From Zhongshania marina (lineage in GTDB: Bacteria; Pseudomonadota; Gammaproteobacteria; Pseudomonadales; Spongiibacteraceae), in assembly GCF_002915595.1 (NCBI RefSeq), contig NZ_PQGG01000007.1:124001-188000 (forward strand): a DNA stretch of 64,000 nt. Direction: 5' to 3'. Made by a program: the position numbers and the translations under genes. This document shows, piece after piece, positions 18,269 through 28,304 of the stretch; the first letter of the stretch is position 1, and each line of letters begins with the position of its first letter. Under the pieces are notes generated by a model that was given only the letters and a program-made list of their open reading frames with translations, ran no database searches and was not told the DNA's origin.

Positions 18269-19438
18269 TTAATTCAGCGATTCAACGCACCACTGTTCTT
18301 TCTCTTTACGAATTATCCGGTCGCATGCTGCATCGGCATCCTGCCCCGGTAAACCGCAAATCACCTTCTCACCAGACTCGCGCAAAGACTGAACAAACTG
18401 CCATTGCGCAAGACTTGGATCATAAGGAGCAAATATTGCCGCAGCCTCTGACACCGGCGACAGCAAACCCAAAAGGGCTTTTAAATCTATACTGAATCCC
18501 GTCGCTGGACGGGCTCGGCCAAAGACTTCGCCAATATCGTCGTAGCGACCACCCGAGGCGAGCGCTTGACCGTGCTCCCGTACCAATGCTGAAAACACAA
18601 CACCGGTGTGATAGTGATAACCACGCAGCTCTGCAAGATCAAAGTAGAACTGCAAATCTGGAATCCGCTGGGCCAGCGCTTCGGTCAACTGCTCTAAACT
18701 GGCAATCGCCTCAATCGCTTCTGGAATCGCAGCAAACACCTGCCGACCCTTGGCCAGAACATCTTTGCCGCCGTGTAATTCATTTAGCGCCAAAAGCTGC
18801 TCGGCAACCCTGTCGCTGGCATCAAGCGCCGCTACAAATTCACGCAGTTCGGTCTTGGCTTTGCGCTGCAAAATATCGAAATAACTGGCTTCTTGTTCGG
18901 CATTCAGCGCCGCAGCCTTAATCACCGCACGGTAAATACCCACATGGCCGGTGTCCAAGGTAATGCCATCGAGACCAGCGACCCGCAAGGTCTCCAACAT
19001 CAGGCAAATAATTTCTAAATCACTGGCTGGGCTATTGTCGCCGTATAATTCCGCACCCAATTGAATGGGGGAGCGGGATGCCAATGGCTTTTTCGGTTTG
19101 CTATGCAGCACACTGCCTGCGTAGCACAATCTAACTGGGCCTTCGCGCCCTAAGCTGTGCGCATCTATGCGAGCGGCCTGCGGCGTAATGTCGGCGCGCA
19201 AGCCCATCATTCTGCCGGTAAGTTGGTCCGTGACTCGGAAAGTCAGCAAATCAATATCACTGCCCAAGCCCACCAGCAATGACTCGGTATATTCCAGCAT
19301 AGGTGGAATCACCAACTCATAACCCCAGCGTTTATAAAGGTCGAGAAGTTGCCGACGCAATGCTTCAACCTGTGCCGCTTGTGCGGGCAACAGTTCTTCA
19401 ACACCGTCCGGAAGTAGCCAACGATCTACCGAAGTCAT
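18269..19438 (-). CDS. hisZ: ATP phosphoribosyltransferase regulatory subunit
   Basis: A 389-residue HisRS-like protein. It begins with DRWLLPDGVEELLPAQA and has the class II synthetase-like motifs FRVTDQLTGRMMGLRADITPQAARI and a late SGGRYDDIGEVFGRARPATGFSIDLKAL. It lacks the anticodon-binding domain of a true histidyl-tRNA synthetase, which marks HisZ: it binds the short HisG to form the first enzyme of histidine synthesis and to give histidine feedback. The presence of hisZ implies a short-form hisG elsewhere in the genome. It lies between the DUF2065 gene (35 bases) and purA. Length is normal (about 390). Confidence 0.95.
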   Translation of the reverse strand: MTSVDRWLLPDGVEELLPAQAAQVEALRRQLLDLYKRWGYELVIPPMLEYTESLLVGLGSDIDLLTFRVTDQLTGRMMGLRADITPQAARIDAHSLGREGPVRLCYAGSVLHSKPKKPLASRSPIQLGAELYGDNSPASDLEIICLMLETLRVAGLDGITLDTGHVGIYRAVIKAAALNAEQEASYFDILQRKAKTELREFVAALDASDRVAEQLLALNELHGGKDVLAKGRQVFAAIPEAIEAIASLEQLTEALAQRIPDLQFYFDLAELRGYHYHTGVVFSALVREHGQALASGGRYDDIGEVFGRARPATGFSIDLKALLGLLSPVSEAAAIFAPYDPSLAQWQFVQSLRESGEKVICGLPGQDADAACDRIIRKEKEQWCVESLN

Positions 19439-19473
19439 ACGCGATTTTTGCTCTCTTGATCGGCTTTCAGACT

Positions 19474-19659
19474 TTATCGCAGCAAACTCAATAATATGAG
19501 GCCCGATAACATACTTATTAAACCGGCAATGCGGACAGTTCGACTATCCATATCTGCCATTCGGTATGCAAACAACCGCCAGCGTTCTGGACTCAAAAAC
19601 GGCAGCACACCCTCTATAATAAGTACCAGACTGAGAGCCACTGACAGTTCCTGCCACAT
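19474..19659 (-). CDS. DUF2065 (YjeT-like) small inner-membrane protein
   Basis: A 61-residue protein with two membrane spans (about residues 3-20 and 42-60) around the loop FLSPERWRLFAYRMADMDSRTVRIAG, which is the DUF2065 pattern. E. coli yjeT lies in the same place between hflC and purA. Function is not known. The start at 19659 gives the family length; a longer frame to 19701 would add a non-conserved N-terminus. Confidence 0.82.
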   Translation of the reverse strand: MWQELSVALSLVLIIEGVLPFLSPERWRLFAYRMADMDSRTVRIAGLISMLSGLILLSLLR

Positions 19660-19743
19660 GCGCTTTGCCTGCCACAAACATAAAAAATCCGCGCTGCCCA
19701 AAGACGTTTCGGTCTCGGATCAGCCCGGATCTGTAAATGATAC

Positions 19744-19771
19744 CATACTCCCCGCCGTAGCGAGGAGTATA
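19744..19771 (-). other. hairpin between hflC and the DUF2065 gene
   Basis: ATACTCC and GGAGTAT form an imperfect stem with inner CG/CG pairs just past the hflC stop. There is no T-run on the minus strand, so partial termination or RNA processing is more likely than a full stop. Confidence 0.4.
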
Positions 19772-19778
19772 AGGATAA

Positions 19779-20654
19779 TTATCGCTTATCCGCGCCCTGC
19801 TTCAGGTAACGGAAAAACTCGCTTTCGCTGTCGACAACCAAGAGGTCGCCTTTATTGCTAAAGGATGCTCGGTAAGCCTCTAAGCTGCGCACAAAAGCAT
19901 AGAACTCTGGATCAGCACTATAGGCCGCGGCGTAAGTACGCGCCGCCAGTGCATCACCCTCACCACGTAAAACCTGCGCATCGCGGTAGGCATTTGCACC
20001 AATAACGGTGCGCTGGCGATCGGCGGTAGCGCGGATTTTCTCTGCCAATTCGCGACCAGTCGAACGATGCTCACGGGCTTCCCGCTCACGCTCAGACTTC
20101 ATCCGGTCGAACACAGATTGACTAACCTGCGAAGGCAAATCGATACGCTTAACCCGGACATCGACTAGCTGAATACCAAATTCTGTCGTGGTGATCTCGT
20201 TTAGGTCACGGGTTAAATCTGTCATTAACAGATCCCGCTCGCCAGACACCACTTCGTGGAAAGTCCGCTCACCAAATTTATTCCGCAAGCCAGTATTAAT
20301 ACGCTGAGCCAATAAACCTTCAGCCCGCACTTCTTCGCCGTTGGTGGCGGTATAGTATTTCTGGGTATCGATGACACGCCACTTGGCGTAAAAATCCACA
20401 TCGAGTGGTTTTTTCTCAATGGTCAGAAAACGCTGAGTAGGCGCATCCAAGGTCAGAATACGACGCTCAAATTTACGTACCATGTGTACAAACGGCGTCT
20501 TAACATGCAGACCTACCGCAATATCAGGATCGACGATCTCACCAAATTTGAGCAACACCGCACGCTCAGTTTCGCGCACGATATATAGAGAGTTAAACGC
20601 CAGTACCAGTGCGCCCAATAATAAAATTACGACGGTAAAAGAACGATTTCCCAT
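19779..20654 (-). CDS. hflC: HflC, FtsH protease modulator
   Basis: A 291-residue SPFH/prohibitin-family protein. One N-terminal membrane anchor (about 5-23, FTVVILLLGALVLAFNSLYIV) is followed by the periplasmic SPFH domain (ETERAVLLKFGEI...GLHVKTPFVHMVRKFERRIL) and a helical, charged segment (MKSEREREAREHRSTGRELAEKIRATADRQ). With HflK it forms a large ring around FtsH and limits its proteolysis of membrane proteins. The start at 20654 follows GGAGG by about 9 bases and is one base after the hflK stop codon, so the two are translationally coupled. A longer frame up to 20705 would overlap hflK and is not expected. Length fits E. coli HflC (334) less a C-terminal part. Confidence 0.95.
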   Translation of the reverse strand: MGNRSFTVVILLLGALVLAFNSLYIVRETERAVLLKFGEIVDPDIAVGLHVKTPFVHMVRKFERRILTLDAPTQRFLTIEKKPLDVDFYAKWRVIDTQKYYTATNGEEVRAEGLLAQRINTGLRNKFGERTFHEVVSGERDLLMTDLTRDLNEITTTEFGIQLVDVRVKRIDLPSQVSQSVFDRMKSEREREAREHRSTGRELAEKIRATADRQRTVIGANAYRDAQVLRGEGDALAARTYAAAYSADPEFYAFVRSLEAYRASFSNKGDLLVVDSESEFFRYLKQGADKR

Positions 20655-20655
20655 C

Positions 20656-21795
20656 TTAACGGCCCTCCCTGCGGGTGGTCTGCGTGTCGCGACGCAACTG
20701 CTCAACCACTTTGTCGGTTAAGGTGCGAATATCAATTTCTTCTTGAGAACCCTTGCGCGTCGTCGCGGACTTTTCTATCAATTTATCCAGCGGCAGGTAC
20801 ATCATATTATTGCCGCCATCGACGTCTACCATCACCTTGGTTGCATCGGTGTACAGGGTTTCCAGAGCATCAATATACAAACGCTCACGGGTCACCTTTG
20901 GTGCCTTGCGATATTCGGTATACAGGTTTGCAAAGCGTTGCGCTTCACCATCTGCCCTGGCCACAACCTGCTCTTTATATGCCTGCGCCTCTTCTAATTG
21001 ACGCTGAGCAGCACCGCGAGCTTCTGGAATAATGCCGTTTGCATAGGCTTCAGCTTCGTTCTTTAAACGCTCGCGATCTTCCTTAGCGCGGGTCACATCA
21101 TCAAAAGCGTCCTGCACCTGAGACGGCGCCTGGGCATCTTCAATATTGACCTTGGCGACCAAAATACCGCTTTGATAGGTATCCAAATAGGCCTGCAAAC
21201 GCTGCTGGGTATCGACCGCGATTTGCTCACGACCTTCAGTAATCACCTGATCCATTTTTGAGCTACCAACAACGTGGCGCAGCGCACTTTCTAAGGCGTG
21301 CTCTAAGCTCAACTCGGGGCTTTTTACCTTGAGTAAGAAATTGGCAGGATCAGCAACGGTGTACTGAACAGACAAGGCAACATCAACAATGTTTTCGTCT
21401 TCGGTTAACATCTGCCCGCGACTAGCAACACCGCGTACTTTAGTGACGTTAATTTTATTAACCTCATCAACCAGCGGCGGATTCCAACGCAAACCCGGCA
21501 TGACGGTTTCGTGGTATACACCAAGCCGCAATACTACTGCGCGCTCCTGTTGATCAACCTGATAGAAACCAAATAAGCCCCACACCACAACGGCTAACAC
21601 ACCAATAATCGCCAGTGTGCTTGCGCCGAGTTTCACCTCGCCGCCATTACCGCCGCTAGGACCTTTACCACCACCGAAAATGCTGTTTAGCTTTTCCTGC
21701 AGTTTCTTAAGCGCCTCATCTAAATCCGGCGGCCCTTGGTTTTTTCCACCCCAAGGATCATTATCTTTGCCACCACCCGGCTCATTCCAAGCCAT
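20656..21795 (-). CDS. hflK: HflK, FtsH protease modulator
   Basis: A 379-residue partner of HflC. The cytoplasmic N-terminus is Gly/Pro-rich and charged (MAWNEPGGGKDNDPWGGKNQGPPDLDEALKK in part), as in other HflK. A single membrane span is near residues 58-76 (TLAIIGVLAVVVWGLFGFY), followed by the SPFH domain (VDQQERAVVLRLGVYHETVMPGLRWNPP) and a long helical arm (DDVTRAKEDRERLKNEAEAYANGIIPEARGAAQRQ). The complex sits in the inner membrane with FtsH. The gene is 105 bases after hflX and 1 base before hflC. Length is normal (E. coli 419). Confidence 0.95.
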   Translation of the reverse strand: MAWNEPGGGKDNDPWGGKNQGPPDLDEALKKLQEKLNSIFGGGKGPSGGNGGEVKLGASTLAIIGVLAVVVWGLFGFYQVDQQERAVVLRLGVYHETVMPGLRWNPPLVDEVNKINVTKVRGVASRGQMLTEDENIVDVALSVQYTVADPANFLLKVKSPELSLEHALESALRHVVGSSKMDQVITEGREQIAVDTQQRLQAYLDTYQSGILVAKVNIEDAQAPSQVQDAFDDVTRAKEDRERLKNEAEAYANGIIPEARGAAQRQLEEAQAYKEQVVARADGEAQRFANLYTEYRKAPKVTRERLYIDALETLYTDATKVMVDVDGGNNMMYLPLDKLIEKSATTRKGSQEEIDIRTLTDKVVEQLRRDTQTTRREGR

Positions 21796-21900
21796 AGCCC
21801 TCTCCTGTTTTATCGTATTGTTTCGCTATGTCATCATCACGGCCATATTGGCCATCGCATAAGAAGCAGCGATCCAACGACTTAATGTCCGGCGGGCAGT

Positions 21901-23217
21901 CTAGCAGAATTCTTCCTGCGTGCTAACCGGACGCGTTGAGTGTAAAGATGCCTCATTTATTGACTCGTTTGACAAAAATCGCTGCCAATCGGCCTCAAGT
22001 AAACGCAAGTTCAAATTTTGCGAGCCATCGTCATTTAACTGCTCATCCATCACCGCTCCTAAGCCATACAGCAGCGCCCGCAGGCGACCCTGTCCAGCGG
22101 TCAAGGTAATGGTGGTTTCACAAATTTCGTTGCCCAGTATCTCGCTCAAGGCTTGATAAAAAAGCGGCAAGCCCCGCGAATCGCGAGCAGACAGCCACAC
22201 TCTAATCGGCCGACCTTCTTCATTCCGCTCAATGCGCGGCTCAACATCAATCAAATCAGTTTTGTTGTAAACCTCTAGCAGAGGAATATCGCCGGCACCA
22301 ATTTCAGCCAGCACCTTTAAAACCTGCTTGATATTGTCTTGCCGCTCGGGATCGGCGCAATCCACCACGTGAATAAGCAAATCGGCAATGGCGGCCTCTT
22401 CGAGCGTCGCCCGAAAAGCCTCTACTAACTTATGGGGGAGGTGGCGGATAAATCCAACCGTGTCAGCCAAAATAACGGGGCCAACATCACCAACCGGAAT
22501 ACGCCGAACCGTGGGATCGAGGGTCGCAAACAATTGATCAGCGGCATACACATCGGAGGTTGTGAGAACATTAAACAGCGTCGACTTGCCCGCATTGGTA
22601 TAACCAACCAAAGACAGGGCGGGAATTTCCGCACGTCGCCGCGCGCGCCGCGCCTGCTCACGCTGCTTACGCACTTTTTGTAAGCGCGCCTGAATACTTG
22701 TTATGCGAGCCCGCAAAAGCCGGCGGTCGGTTTCGAGCTGACTTTCGCCAGGCCCGCGCAAACCAATACCACCCTTCTGGCGCTCAAGATGCGTCCAGCC
22801 CCGTACTAGGCGCGTGGACATATGCTGCAACTGAGCAAGCTCAACCTGCAATTTACCCTCATGGGTATTTGCACGCTGAGCAAAAATATCGAGAATCAAA
22901 CCGGTACGGTCAAGCACGCGACACTGTAGTTCGCGTTCAATATTGCGTTCCTGACTAGGAGAAAGGGCGTGATTAAACAGCACAATCTCGCCTTCGTTGG
23001 CGATCAGCGCTTCACGAATTTCTTCGAGCTTTCCAGTACCGACGAATAAACGGGCATCTGGCCGCTTTCGCGTACCAGTAATGAAGGCAACCGGATCGCC
23101 TCCTGCGGAGGTCACCAGTTGCACAAATTCATTGGAATCTTCGCGCTCGTCTTCACTGTGAAAATCCAGATGGACGAGAATTGCACGCTCACCGGAATTA
23201 GGTCTTTCAAATAGCAA
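21901..23217 (-). CDS. hflX: GTPase HflX, ribosome-associated
   Basis: A 438-residue GTPase that binds the 50S subunit and splits or rescues stalled ribosomes, notably after heat stress. The N-terminal HflX domain includes GTGKLEEIREAL and LFNHALSPSQERNIEREL. The coiled linker contains RGWTHLERQKGGIGLRGPGESQLETDRR, a highly conserved block. The G domain has G1 GYTNAGKSTLFN, G3 DTVGFIRHLP and G4 NKTD. It is 33 bases after hfq on the same strand, the standard hfq-hflX-hflK-hflC order, so it is probably in the miaA-hfq superoperon. Length fits E. coli HflX (426). Confidence 0.97.
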   Translation of the reverse strand: MLFERPNSGERAILVHLDFHSEDEREDSNEFVQLVTSAGGDPVAFITGTRKRPDARLFVGTGKLEEIREALIANEGEIVLFNHALSPSQERNIERELQCRVLDRTGLILDIFAQRANTHEGKLQVELAQLQHMSTRLVRGWTHLERQKGGIGLRGPGESQLETDRRLLRARITSIQARLQKVRKQREQARRARRRAEIPALSLVGYTNAGKSTLFNVLTTSDVYAADQLFATLDPTVRRIPVGDVGPVILADTVGFIRHLPHKLVEAFRATLEEAAIADLLIHVVDCADPERQDNIKQVLKVLAEIGAGDIPLLEVYNKTDLIDVEPRIERNEEGRPIRVWLSARDSRGLPLFYQALSEILGNEICETTITLTAGQGRLRALLYGLGAVMDEQLNDDGSQNLNLRLLEADWQRFLSNESINEASLHSTRPVSTQEEFC

Positions 23218-23250
23218 GGACGAACCTCAATTCAAAGAATTGCCGTTTTA

Positions 23251-23508
23251 TTAAGCGTCTTCTTGATCTTCGTCGTCTTCTGGCGGATGCGCCATCGGCA
23301 AACGAACAACACGAGACGGTACAACGGTAGAGATAGCGTGCTTATACACCATCTGACTAACCGTATTTTTTAGAAGCACCACGAACTGGTCGAATGATTC
23401 GATTTGGCCCTGCAATTTAATGCCGTTGACCAAGTAAATAGATACCGGAATACGCTCCTTGCGAAGAATATTCAGATAAGGGTCTTGTAAGCTATGCCCT
23501 TTTGACAT
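23251..23508 (-). CDS. hfq: RNA chaperone Hfq
   Basis: An 85-residue Sm-like protein that forms hexamers and pairs small RNAs with mRNAs. The Sm1 motif is seen in [27 protein letters not shown] and Sm2 in [12 protein letters not shown]. The proximal-face Gln is in SLQDPYLN at the N-terminus. The C-terminal tail is short and acidic (EDDEDQEDA), not the long basic/His tail of enterobacteria. The start at 23508 has GGAGG about 8 bases upstream; an in-frame extension to 23556 is not conserved. It lies between miaA and hflX. Confidence 0.98.
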   Translation of the reverse strand: MSKGHSLQDPYLNILRKERIPVSIYLVNGIKLQGQIESFDQFVVLLKNTVSQMVYKHAISTVVPSRVVRLPMAHPPEDDEDQEDA

Positions 23509-23632
23509 GGTGTAGCCTCCTGTATGCCCAAATCGGGCGTTGATAAAACCTATCAATAAAAAGCAGCAATATGGATCGCGAACCTGCGAATAAGTTCGCC
23601 ATCAGACTGGGTAATTTGCAGTATACCGTAAG

Positions 23633-24607
23633 TTAAGGCAGTTCGGCAGCGCCAGAATACATCAACACCTTATTTAGCTGAGAATTTGTACTTTCGCCAG
23701 AGTCCAGCCAAATTAAATCCTGCCACCCCCGCAACCACGTCAACTGTCGCTTGGCCAATTGCCGCGTCGCCACCAAGGCGCGTTCAAAGGCGGTATCGAC
23801 ATCGTAATCGCCCCGAAGATGCTCCCACACCTGCCGATAACCCACCGCCCGAATAGAAGGTAAATCAGGGTGTAAGTCACCACGAGCCATCAGTGCCGCG
23901 ACCTCTTCAATAAAGCCGCTGGCAAACATCTGCCGCAGACGCTGCTCTATACGGGCATGCAATACGGCGCGCTCTGGCGGCGCAATGGCAAACTGGTGAA
24001 CTGTATAGGGCAGGGTCTGGGCCGACTGCCGCGCCTGCCACTCCGTCATTGTGAGCCCACTAATACGATAAACCTCTAGGGCCCTCGACAAGCGCTGAGA
24101 ATGATTGGGGTGGATTCGCGCTGCGGATTCAGGATCAACCGCCGCCAAAGCCGCATGCACTGCGGGCCACCCCTGCTCCTCGGCTAGACGATTAATGTCG
24201 GCGCGCACCTGCTGGTCGGCACTTGGCATATCGGCCAAACCTTCCATTAATGCCTTGAAATACAACATGGTGCCACCGACCAAGAGCGGTATTCGGCCCG
24301 CTTCGGCACTTTTTGCCATCGCCGCTAGGGCATCTTGCCGAAACTGCGCAGCGGAATAGGGTTCTGAGGGATCGCAAATATCAATTAACTGGTGAGGATA
24401 ACGAGCCAAGGTTTCCGCATCGGGTTTGGCGCTGCCTATATTTAAACCGCGATACACTAGCGCCGAATCCACACTGATCAAGTCGCAGGGTAAATGTTCG
24501 CTCAATGCCAGCGCCAAATCGGTTTTACCCGCCGCCGTTGGCCCCATCAGAAAAATGGCGGGAGGCAGAGGCTTAGCGTGCGAATCTGAGCTCGTGCTAG
24601 CGGCCAC
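23633..24607 (-). CDS. miaA: tRNA dimethylallyltransferase
   Basis: A 324-residue enzyme that puts a dimethylallyl group on A37 of tRNAs reading U-starting codons. The P-loop is [11 protein letters not shown] at about 22-32; [16 protein letters not shown] and [18 protein letters not shown] follow, then the substrate loop [15 protein letters not shown] and [14 protein letters not shown]. Length is normal (E. coli 316). Its start overlaps the 3' end of mutL by 11 bases, showing co-translation, and hfq follows after 124 bases. A hairpin GCGAAC/GTTCGC (23578-23599) lies in that spacer. Confidence 0.97.
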   Translation of the reverse strand: MAASTSSDSHAKPLPPAIFLMGPTAAGKTDLALALSEHLPCDLISVDSALVYRGLNIGSAKPDAETLARYPHQLIDICDPSEPYSAAQFRQDALAAMAKSAEAGRIPLLVGGTMLYFKALMEGLADMPSADQQVRADINRLAEEQGWPAVHAALAAVDPESAARIHPNHSQRLSRALEVYRISGLTMTEWQARQSAQTLPYTVHQFAIAPPERAVLHARIEQRLRQMFASGFIEEVAALMARGDLHPDLPSIRAVGYRQVWEHLRGDYDVDTAFERALVATRQLAKRQLTWLRGWQDLIWLDSGESTNSQLNKVLMYSGAAELP

Positions 24608-26456
24608 GTAAAAACCATTTATCTAGCTCAGCCATACCCACTTGCACCCAAGTTGGCCGCCCGTGATTGCACTGCCCACTGCGCTCGGTCGCTTCCATAT
24701 CACGCAGCAGACTGTTCATTTCTGGCAAGCTTAAACGCCGGTTTGCCCGCACCGAACCGTGGCAGGCCATCGTCGATAAAATTTCATTGATATGAGCACG
24801 AATCCGGTCGCTGCTGCCAAATTCCAATAAGTCTGACAAAACATCCCGCACCAATTGCTCAACAGAAGTATCCGCCAAAATAGTGGGCAGCTCACGGACA
24901 ATGACCGACTCCGCCGCCGCTCGCTCAATGCGCATACCTAGCTCAGCGAAGACGTCGCCGTGTTGTTCCGCGCAATCTGCCTCGCGCTCACTCACAGCCA
25001 AATTCATCGGCACCAATAAAGGCTGGCTGCGAATCCCCTCACCGTCGCGGGCATTTTTCATCCGCTCATAGGTGATTCGCTCATGCGCGGCGTGCATATC
25101 GACCAAGACCAAACCCTGCTGATTTTCCGCCAGAATATAAACACCTTTTAGCTGCGCCAAGGCATAACCCAAGGGCGGCGCGAGTCCATCTTCTGCTGCG
25201 CCATTATTCTGGGGCGCTGCCTGTAAACGCTGGTAGGCTGCCTGTTGATCGGCAACACTCGACGGCTGAAACGAAGATGGCTGCGGACGATATTGAGACT
25301 GGTAAGCTCCTGCCGAATTCATTGGTGAAACAAGCTCAGGGCTAGACTCCGCAGTATTATCTGCCAGCGCCATCGCCGACTGGGTTTCAGGCATCGCCAA
25401 CATCGGCTCACCTGACACCTGTGGTAGCGAGGCGTTTTGCGGCACCGTATCTGGGCGCACATCGGCCAGTACCTTGTGCAAGGTACGGAAGATAAAATCG
25501 TGTACCGTGCGGCCATCACGGAAACGCACCTCGTGCTTGGTGGGATGAACATTGACGTCCACCGACGCCGGCGCCAACTCCAAATACAGCACAAACGCCG
25601 GATGACGGCCGTGGAATAATACGTCTCGGTATGCCTGCCGCACTGCATGCACAACAAGGCGGTCACGCACATAGCGGCCGTTTACATAAAAGTGCTGCAA
25701 ATCTGCTTGGCTACGGGAAAAACTCGGCAGCGCCACCCAGCCCCATAAACGCAACCCCATTGCCTCGCGGTCAATGTATAGCGCCTGCTCCATAAAAGCC
25801 GGCCCGCAGACCGCCGCCAAACGTCGCTCTTGCTCAAGCTGATTGTCGGCGGGCTTTAAACTGTGAACAGCGCGGCCGTTGTGACGCAGCGAAAAGCCCA
25901 CATCGTAACGGCTCAAGGCCTGACGCTTCACTACGTCTTCCAAATGACTGAATTCGGTTTTTTCAGTGCGTAAAAATTTGCGGCGGGCAGGGGTATTAAA
26001 AAATAAATCCCGCACCTCAACGGTCGTGCCGCGCGGATGAGCGATAGGCGCCAATACCGCCTCCATATCGCGCCCTTCACTACGCGCCGACCAACCCGAA
26101 TCGCTGCCTTCGCGGGCGGTACTCAAACTCAGTCGCGACACCGAGCTAATACTCGCCAAGGCCTCGCCACGAAAACCTAAACTGGCGACCGACTCTAGAT
26201 CTTCAAGTGCCGAAATTTTACTGGTGGCGTGGCGGCTGAGCGCTAAAGGCAAATCCTCTTGGGCAATGCCTTCACCATCATCGCGCACGCGAATAAGTTT
26301 CACGCCGCCATCTTCTATCTCTAGTTCTATTCGACGCGCGCCGGCATCAAGACTATTTTCAAGCAGTTCTTTAACAACCGAAGCTGGCCGCTCAACCACC
26401 TCCCCCGCCGCTATTTGGTTGGCTAAGCGGGGATCTAGTAAACGAATTTTTGTCAT
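24597..26456 (-). CDS. mutL: DNA mismatch repair protein MutL
   Basis: A 619-residue mismatch-repair ATPase. The GHKL ATPase occupies about residues 1-330 ([44 protein letters not shown]). A Pro/Gln/Ser-rich linker follows, and the dimerisation domain starts near 425. It carries D453-M-H-A-A-H-E459-R-I-T-Y-E464, which fits the DMHA(X)2E(X)4E form of the MutL endonuclease motif reported for Pseudomonas aeruginosa. This suggests a nicking MutL of a MutH-less organism. Its ATG overlaps the amiB stop codon in TAATG, and miaA overlaps its end. Confidence 0.97.
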   Translation of the reverse strand: MTKIRLLDPRLANQIAAGEVVERPASVVKELLENSLDAGARRIELEIEDGGVKLIRVRDDGEGIAQEDLPLALSRHATSKISALEDLESVASLGFRGEALASISSVSRLSLSTAREGSDSGWSARSEGRDMEAVLAPIAHPRGTTVEVRDLFFNTPARRKFLRTEKTEFSHLEDVVKRQALSRYDVGFSLRHNGRAVHSLKPADNQLEQERRLAAVCGPAFMEQALYIDREAMGLRLWGWVALPSFSRSQADLQHFYVNGRYVRDRLVVHAVRQAYRDVLFHGRHPAFVLYLELAPASVDVNVHPTKHEVRFRDGRTVHDFIFRTLHKVLADVRPDTVPQNASLPQVSGEPMLAMPETQSAMALADNTAESSPELVSPMNSAGAYQSQYRPQPSSFQPSSVADQQAAYQRLQAAPQNNGAAEDGLAPPLGYALAQLKGVYILAENQQGLVLVDMHAAHERITYERMKNARDGEGIRSQPLLVPMNLAVSEREADCAEQHGDVFAELGMRIERAAAESVIVRELPTILADTSVEQLVRDVLSDLLEFGSSDRIRAHINEILSTMACHGSVRANRRLSLPEMNSLLRDMEATERSGQCNHGRPTWVQVGMAELDKWFLRGR

Positions 26457-27823
26457 TAGGATGCGGGAATCTGTATTTTTTGACCGACGCGGATATCACT
26501 ACCCGACAATTGATTATGACGCTGTAAATCACGCAGCGGCACATTGTAGCGATGAGCAATACCAGACAAGGTATCGCCATTTGCAATAATGTACTCGCGC
26601 GCTCCGCCAGTTGGTGTTGAGCCGCGCGCGGGGGAAATATCACCGCGCTTCACCGCTGCAAAATAGGTATCTGGTGGCGGGCTCTCGCGGAAATAGCGAT
26701 CAATACCTTCGTATATGGCCTGCGCCATTTGCGCTTGGTAGCTTGCTGTTTTTAACTTACTGGATTCATGCGGATTAGAAATAAAGCCCGTTTCAACCAA
26801 TAACGACGGAATATCCGGCGACTTCAGCACCGCAAAACCCGCTTGCTCAACCCGCTTGCTGTGCAGCCGCGAAATTTTCCCCATTTCGCCCAATAGCTGG
26901 CTGCCCACGCTTAAGCTCGCATCCAAGGTCGCCGTCATAGATAAATCTGTCAGCACACCTGCAAGCACTTGATCCTTATCCGATAGACTCACGCCGCCGA
27001 CTAAGTCAGCCTCATTTTCGCGCTGAGCCAATATCCGCGCGGAGGCGCTGGTAGCACCGCGTTTTGACAGCGCATACACCGAGCTGCCATTCGCACTTGG
27101 GTTAGTGAAAGCATCGGCGTGAATAGATACAAAGAAATCCGCTTGGGCTTTTCTCGCCAAGTCGCGCCGTTTCGCCAAACCGACGTAGTAATCACCGTCG
27201 CGAATCATCACCACGCGGTAGCCCTTTTTACGTTCAAAGCGCTCCTTCAGGCGCAGGGCAATTTTATAGACCACATCTTTTTCTCTAACGCGGCCTGGGC
27301 CAATCGCGCCGGGATCTTCGCCGCCGTGACCGGCATCAATGGCGATTACCACGTCGCGGTGAGAGCTGTTTTCGAGACTCTTAACAACCTTGGGCGCGCT
27401 CTTACTTGGGCTGGCGCTAGCCCCAGTGCTTTCGCCCTTGTCTAAAAAATCGACTACTAATCGGTCGTGCAAATCACCGCTGGCGGCTAATAAAAAGCTT
27501 CTCACCTGCACGGCGTTACTTAAATCAAAAACAAGACGCAGCGCACCATTGGGCTTCTCAGCATGGCGCAAACGCGTAATAGGGCTATTGGTGAATTCTA
27601 GTTTGCTGGTGTCGGAACCTAAGGTGCTTGCCTGTATATCGATAACAAGTCTGTCAGGGCTATCTAGCGTAATGAGTTCGTGCTCAACCGGCCCGCTGAG
27701 GTCAAAGACAACACGGCTGTGATCTGGCGCTCGCCAAAATCGAACGTCGCGCACCTCTGCCGCCTGCGCTGTGGCTGCCAACAATAGTAAACCGCACAAG
27801 ACTGCACTGCTAATCCGCTTCAT
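26456..27823 (-). CDS. amiB: N-acetylmuramoyl-L-alanine amidase with AMIN and LysM domains
   Basis: A 455-residue exported amidase that cleaves the peptide from MurNAc during septum splitting. The signal peptide is about 1-21 ([15 protein letters not shown]). The AMIN domain (about 22-130, [17 protein letters not shown]) directs it to the septum. Amidase_3 (about 155-380) has the zinc sites: [14 protein letters not shown] with His, then SIHADAF, and the late VETGFISNP with the catalytic Glu. A LysM repeat (about 408-452, [29 protein letters not shown]) binds peptidoglycan. The gene starts inside the 3' end of tsaE (14-base overlap) and its stop overlaps the mutL start. Confidence 0.96.
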   Translation of the reverse strand: MKRISSAVLCGLLLLAATAQAAEVRDVRFWRAPDHSRVVFDLSGPVEHELITLDSPDRLVIDIQASTLGSDTSKLEFTNSPITRLRHAEKPNGALRLVFDLSNAVQVRSFLLAASGDLHDRLVVDFLDKGESTGASASPSKSAPKVVKSLENSSHRDVVIAIDAGHGGEDPGAIGPGRVREKDVVYKIALRLKERFERKKGYRVVMIRDGDYYVGLAKRRDLARKAQADFFVSIHADAFTNPSANGSSVYALSKRGATSASARILAQRENEADLVGGVSLSDKDQVLAGVLTDLSMTATLDASLSVGSQLLGEMGKISRLHSKRVEQAGFAVLKSPDIPSLLVETGFISNPHESSKLKTASYQAQMAQAIYEGIDRYFRESPPPDTYFAAVKRGDISPARGSTPTGGAREYIIANGDTLSGIAHRYNVPLRDLQRHNQLSGSDIRVGQKIQIPAS

Positions 27824-28304
27824 ATTCGCTCAACTGCGCCAGAATTTGTTGCCCGCGTAACGTCATGCCTCGCGCGGCAAGAAGGCGACCCGTTCCCTGC
27901 GACTCAATGCTAACCATAATGTCTGCAGATGGCAAAAAACCGCTTCCGCGCTGGGGCCACTCTATTAAACATATCGCGTGATCATCAAAATAATCGCGGA
28001 TACCCATATATTCTAATTCTTCGGGATCGCCTAGACGATAAAGGTCGAAGTGATACACACTGACCGTTGTAGCCTGTGCCGGTTCCGTCTCATACACCAA
28101 GTCTTCATAAGCCTCAACCAAGGTGTAGGTTGGACTTTTGACTGGCCCGCCATACCCAAATGCACGCAATACGCCGCGACAGAAAGTAGTTTTACCGGCA
28201 CCGAGTTGACCGTCGAGATAAACCACTGCACCACTGCGCATGGCGCTACCAAACAATTCACCCGCCGCAACAGTGTCGGCTTCACCGTCAAGATACCGCT
28301 GCAT
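27810..28304 (-). CDS. tsaE: tRNA threonylcarbamoyladenosine biosynthesis ATPase TsaE
   Basis: A 164-residue P-loop protein that works with TsaB and TsaD to make t6A37 in tRNA. The Walker A is LDGQLGAGKTTFCRG near 31-45; KSPTYTLVEAYE and VYHFDLYRLGDPEELEYMGIRDYF are the usual family blocks, and CLIEWPQRG carries the conserved Trp. Length is normal (E. coli 153). It overlaps nnr by 17 bases upstream and amiB by 14 bases downstream. Confidence 0.96.
   Translation of the reverse strand: MQRYLDGEADTVAAGELFGSAMRSGAVVYLDGQLGAGKTTFCRGVLRAFGYGGPVKSPTYTLVEAYEDLVYETEPAQATTVSVYHFDLYRLGDPEELEYMGIRDYFDDHAICLIEWPQRGSGFLPSADIMVSIESQGTGRLLAARGMTLRGQQILAQLSEYEAD

Noticed and set aside
23578-23599. Hairpin GCGAAC/GTTCGC between miaA and hfq as a terminator
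   Set aside because: No T-run and a ten-base loop; hfq and miaA are normally co-transcribed, so it is at most a processing site.
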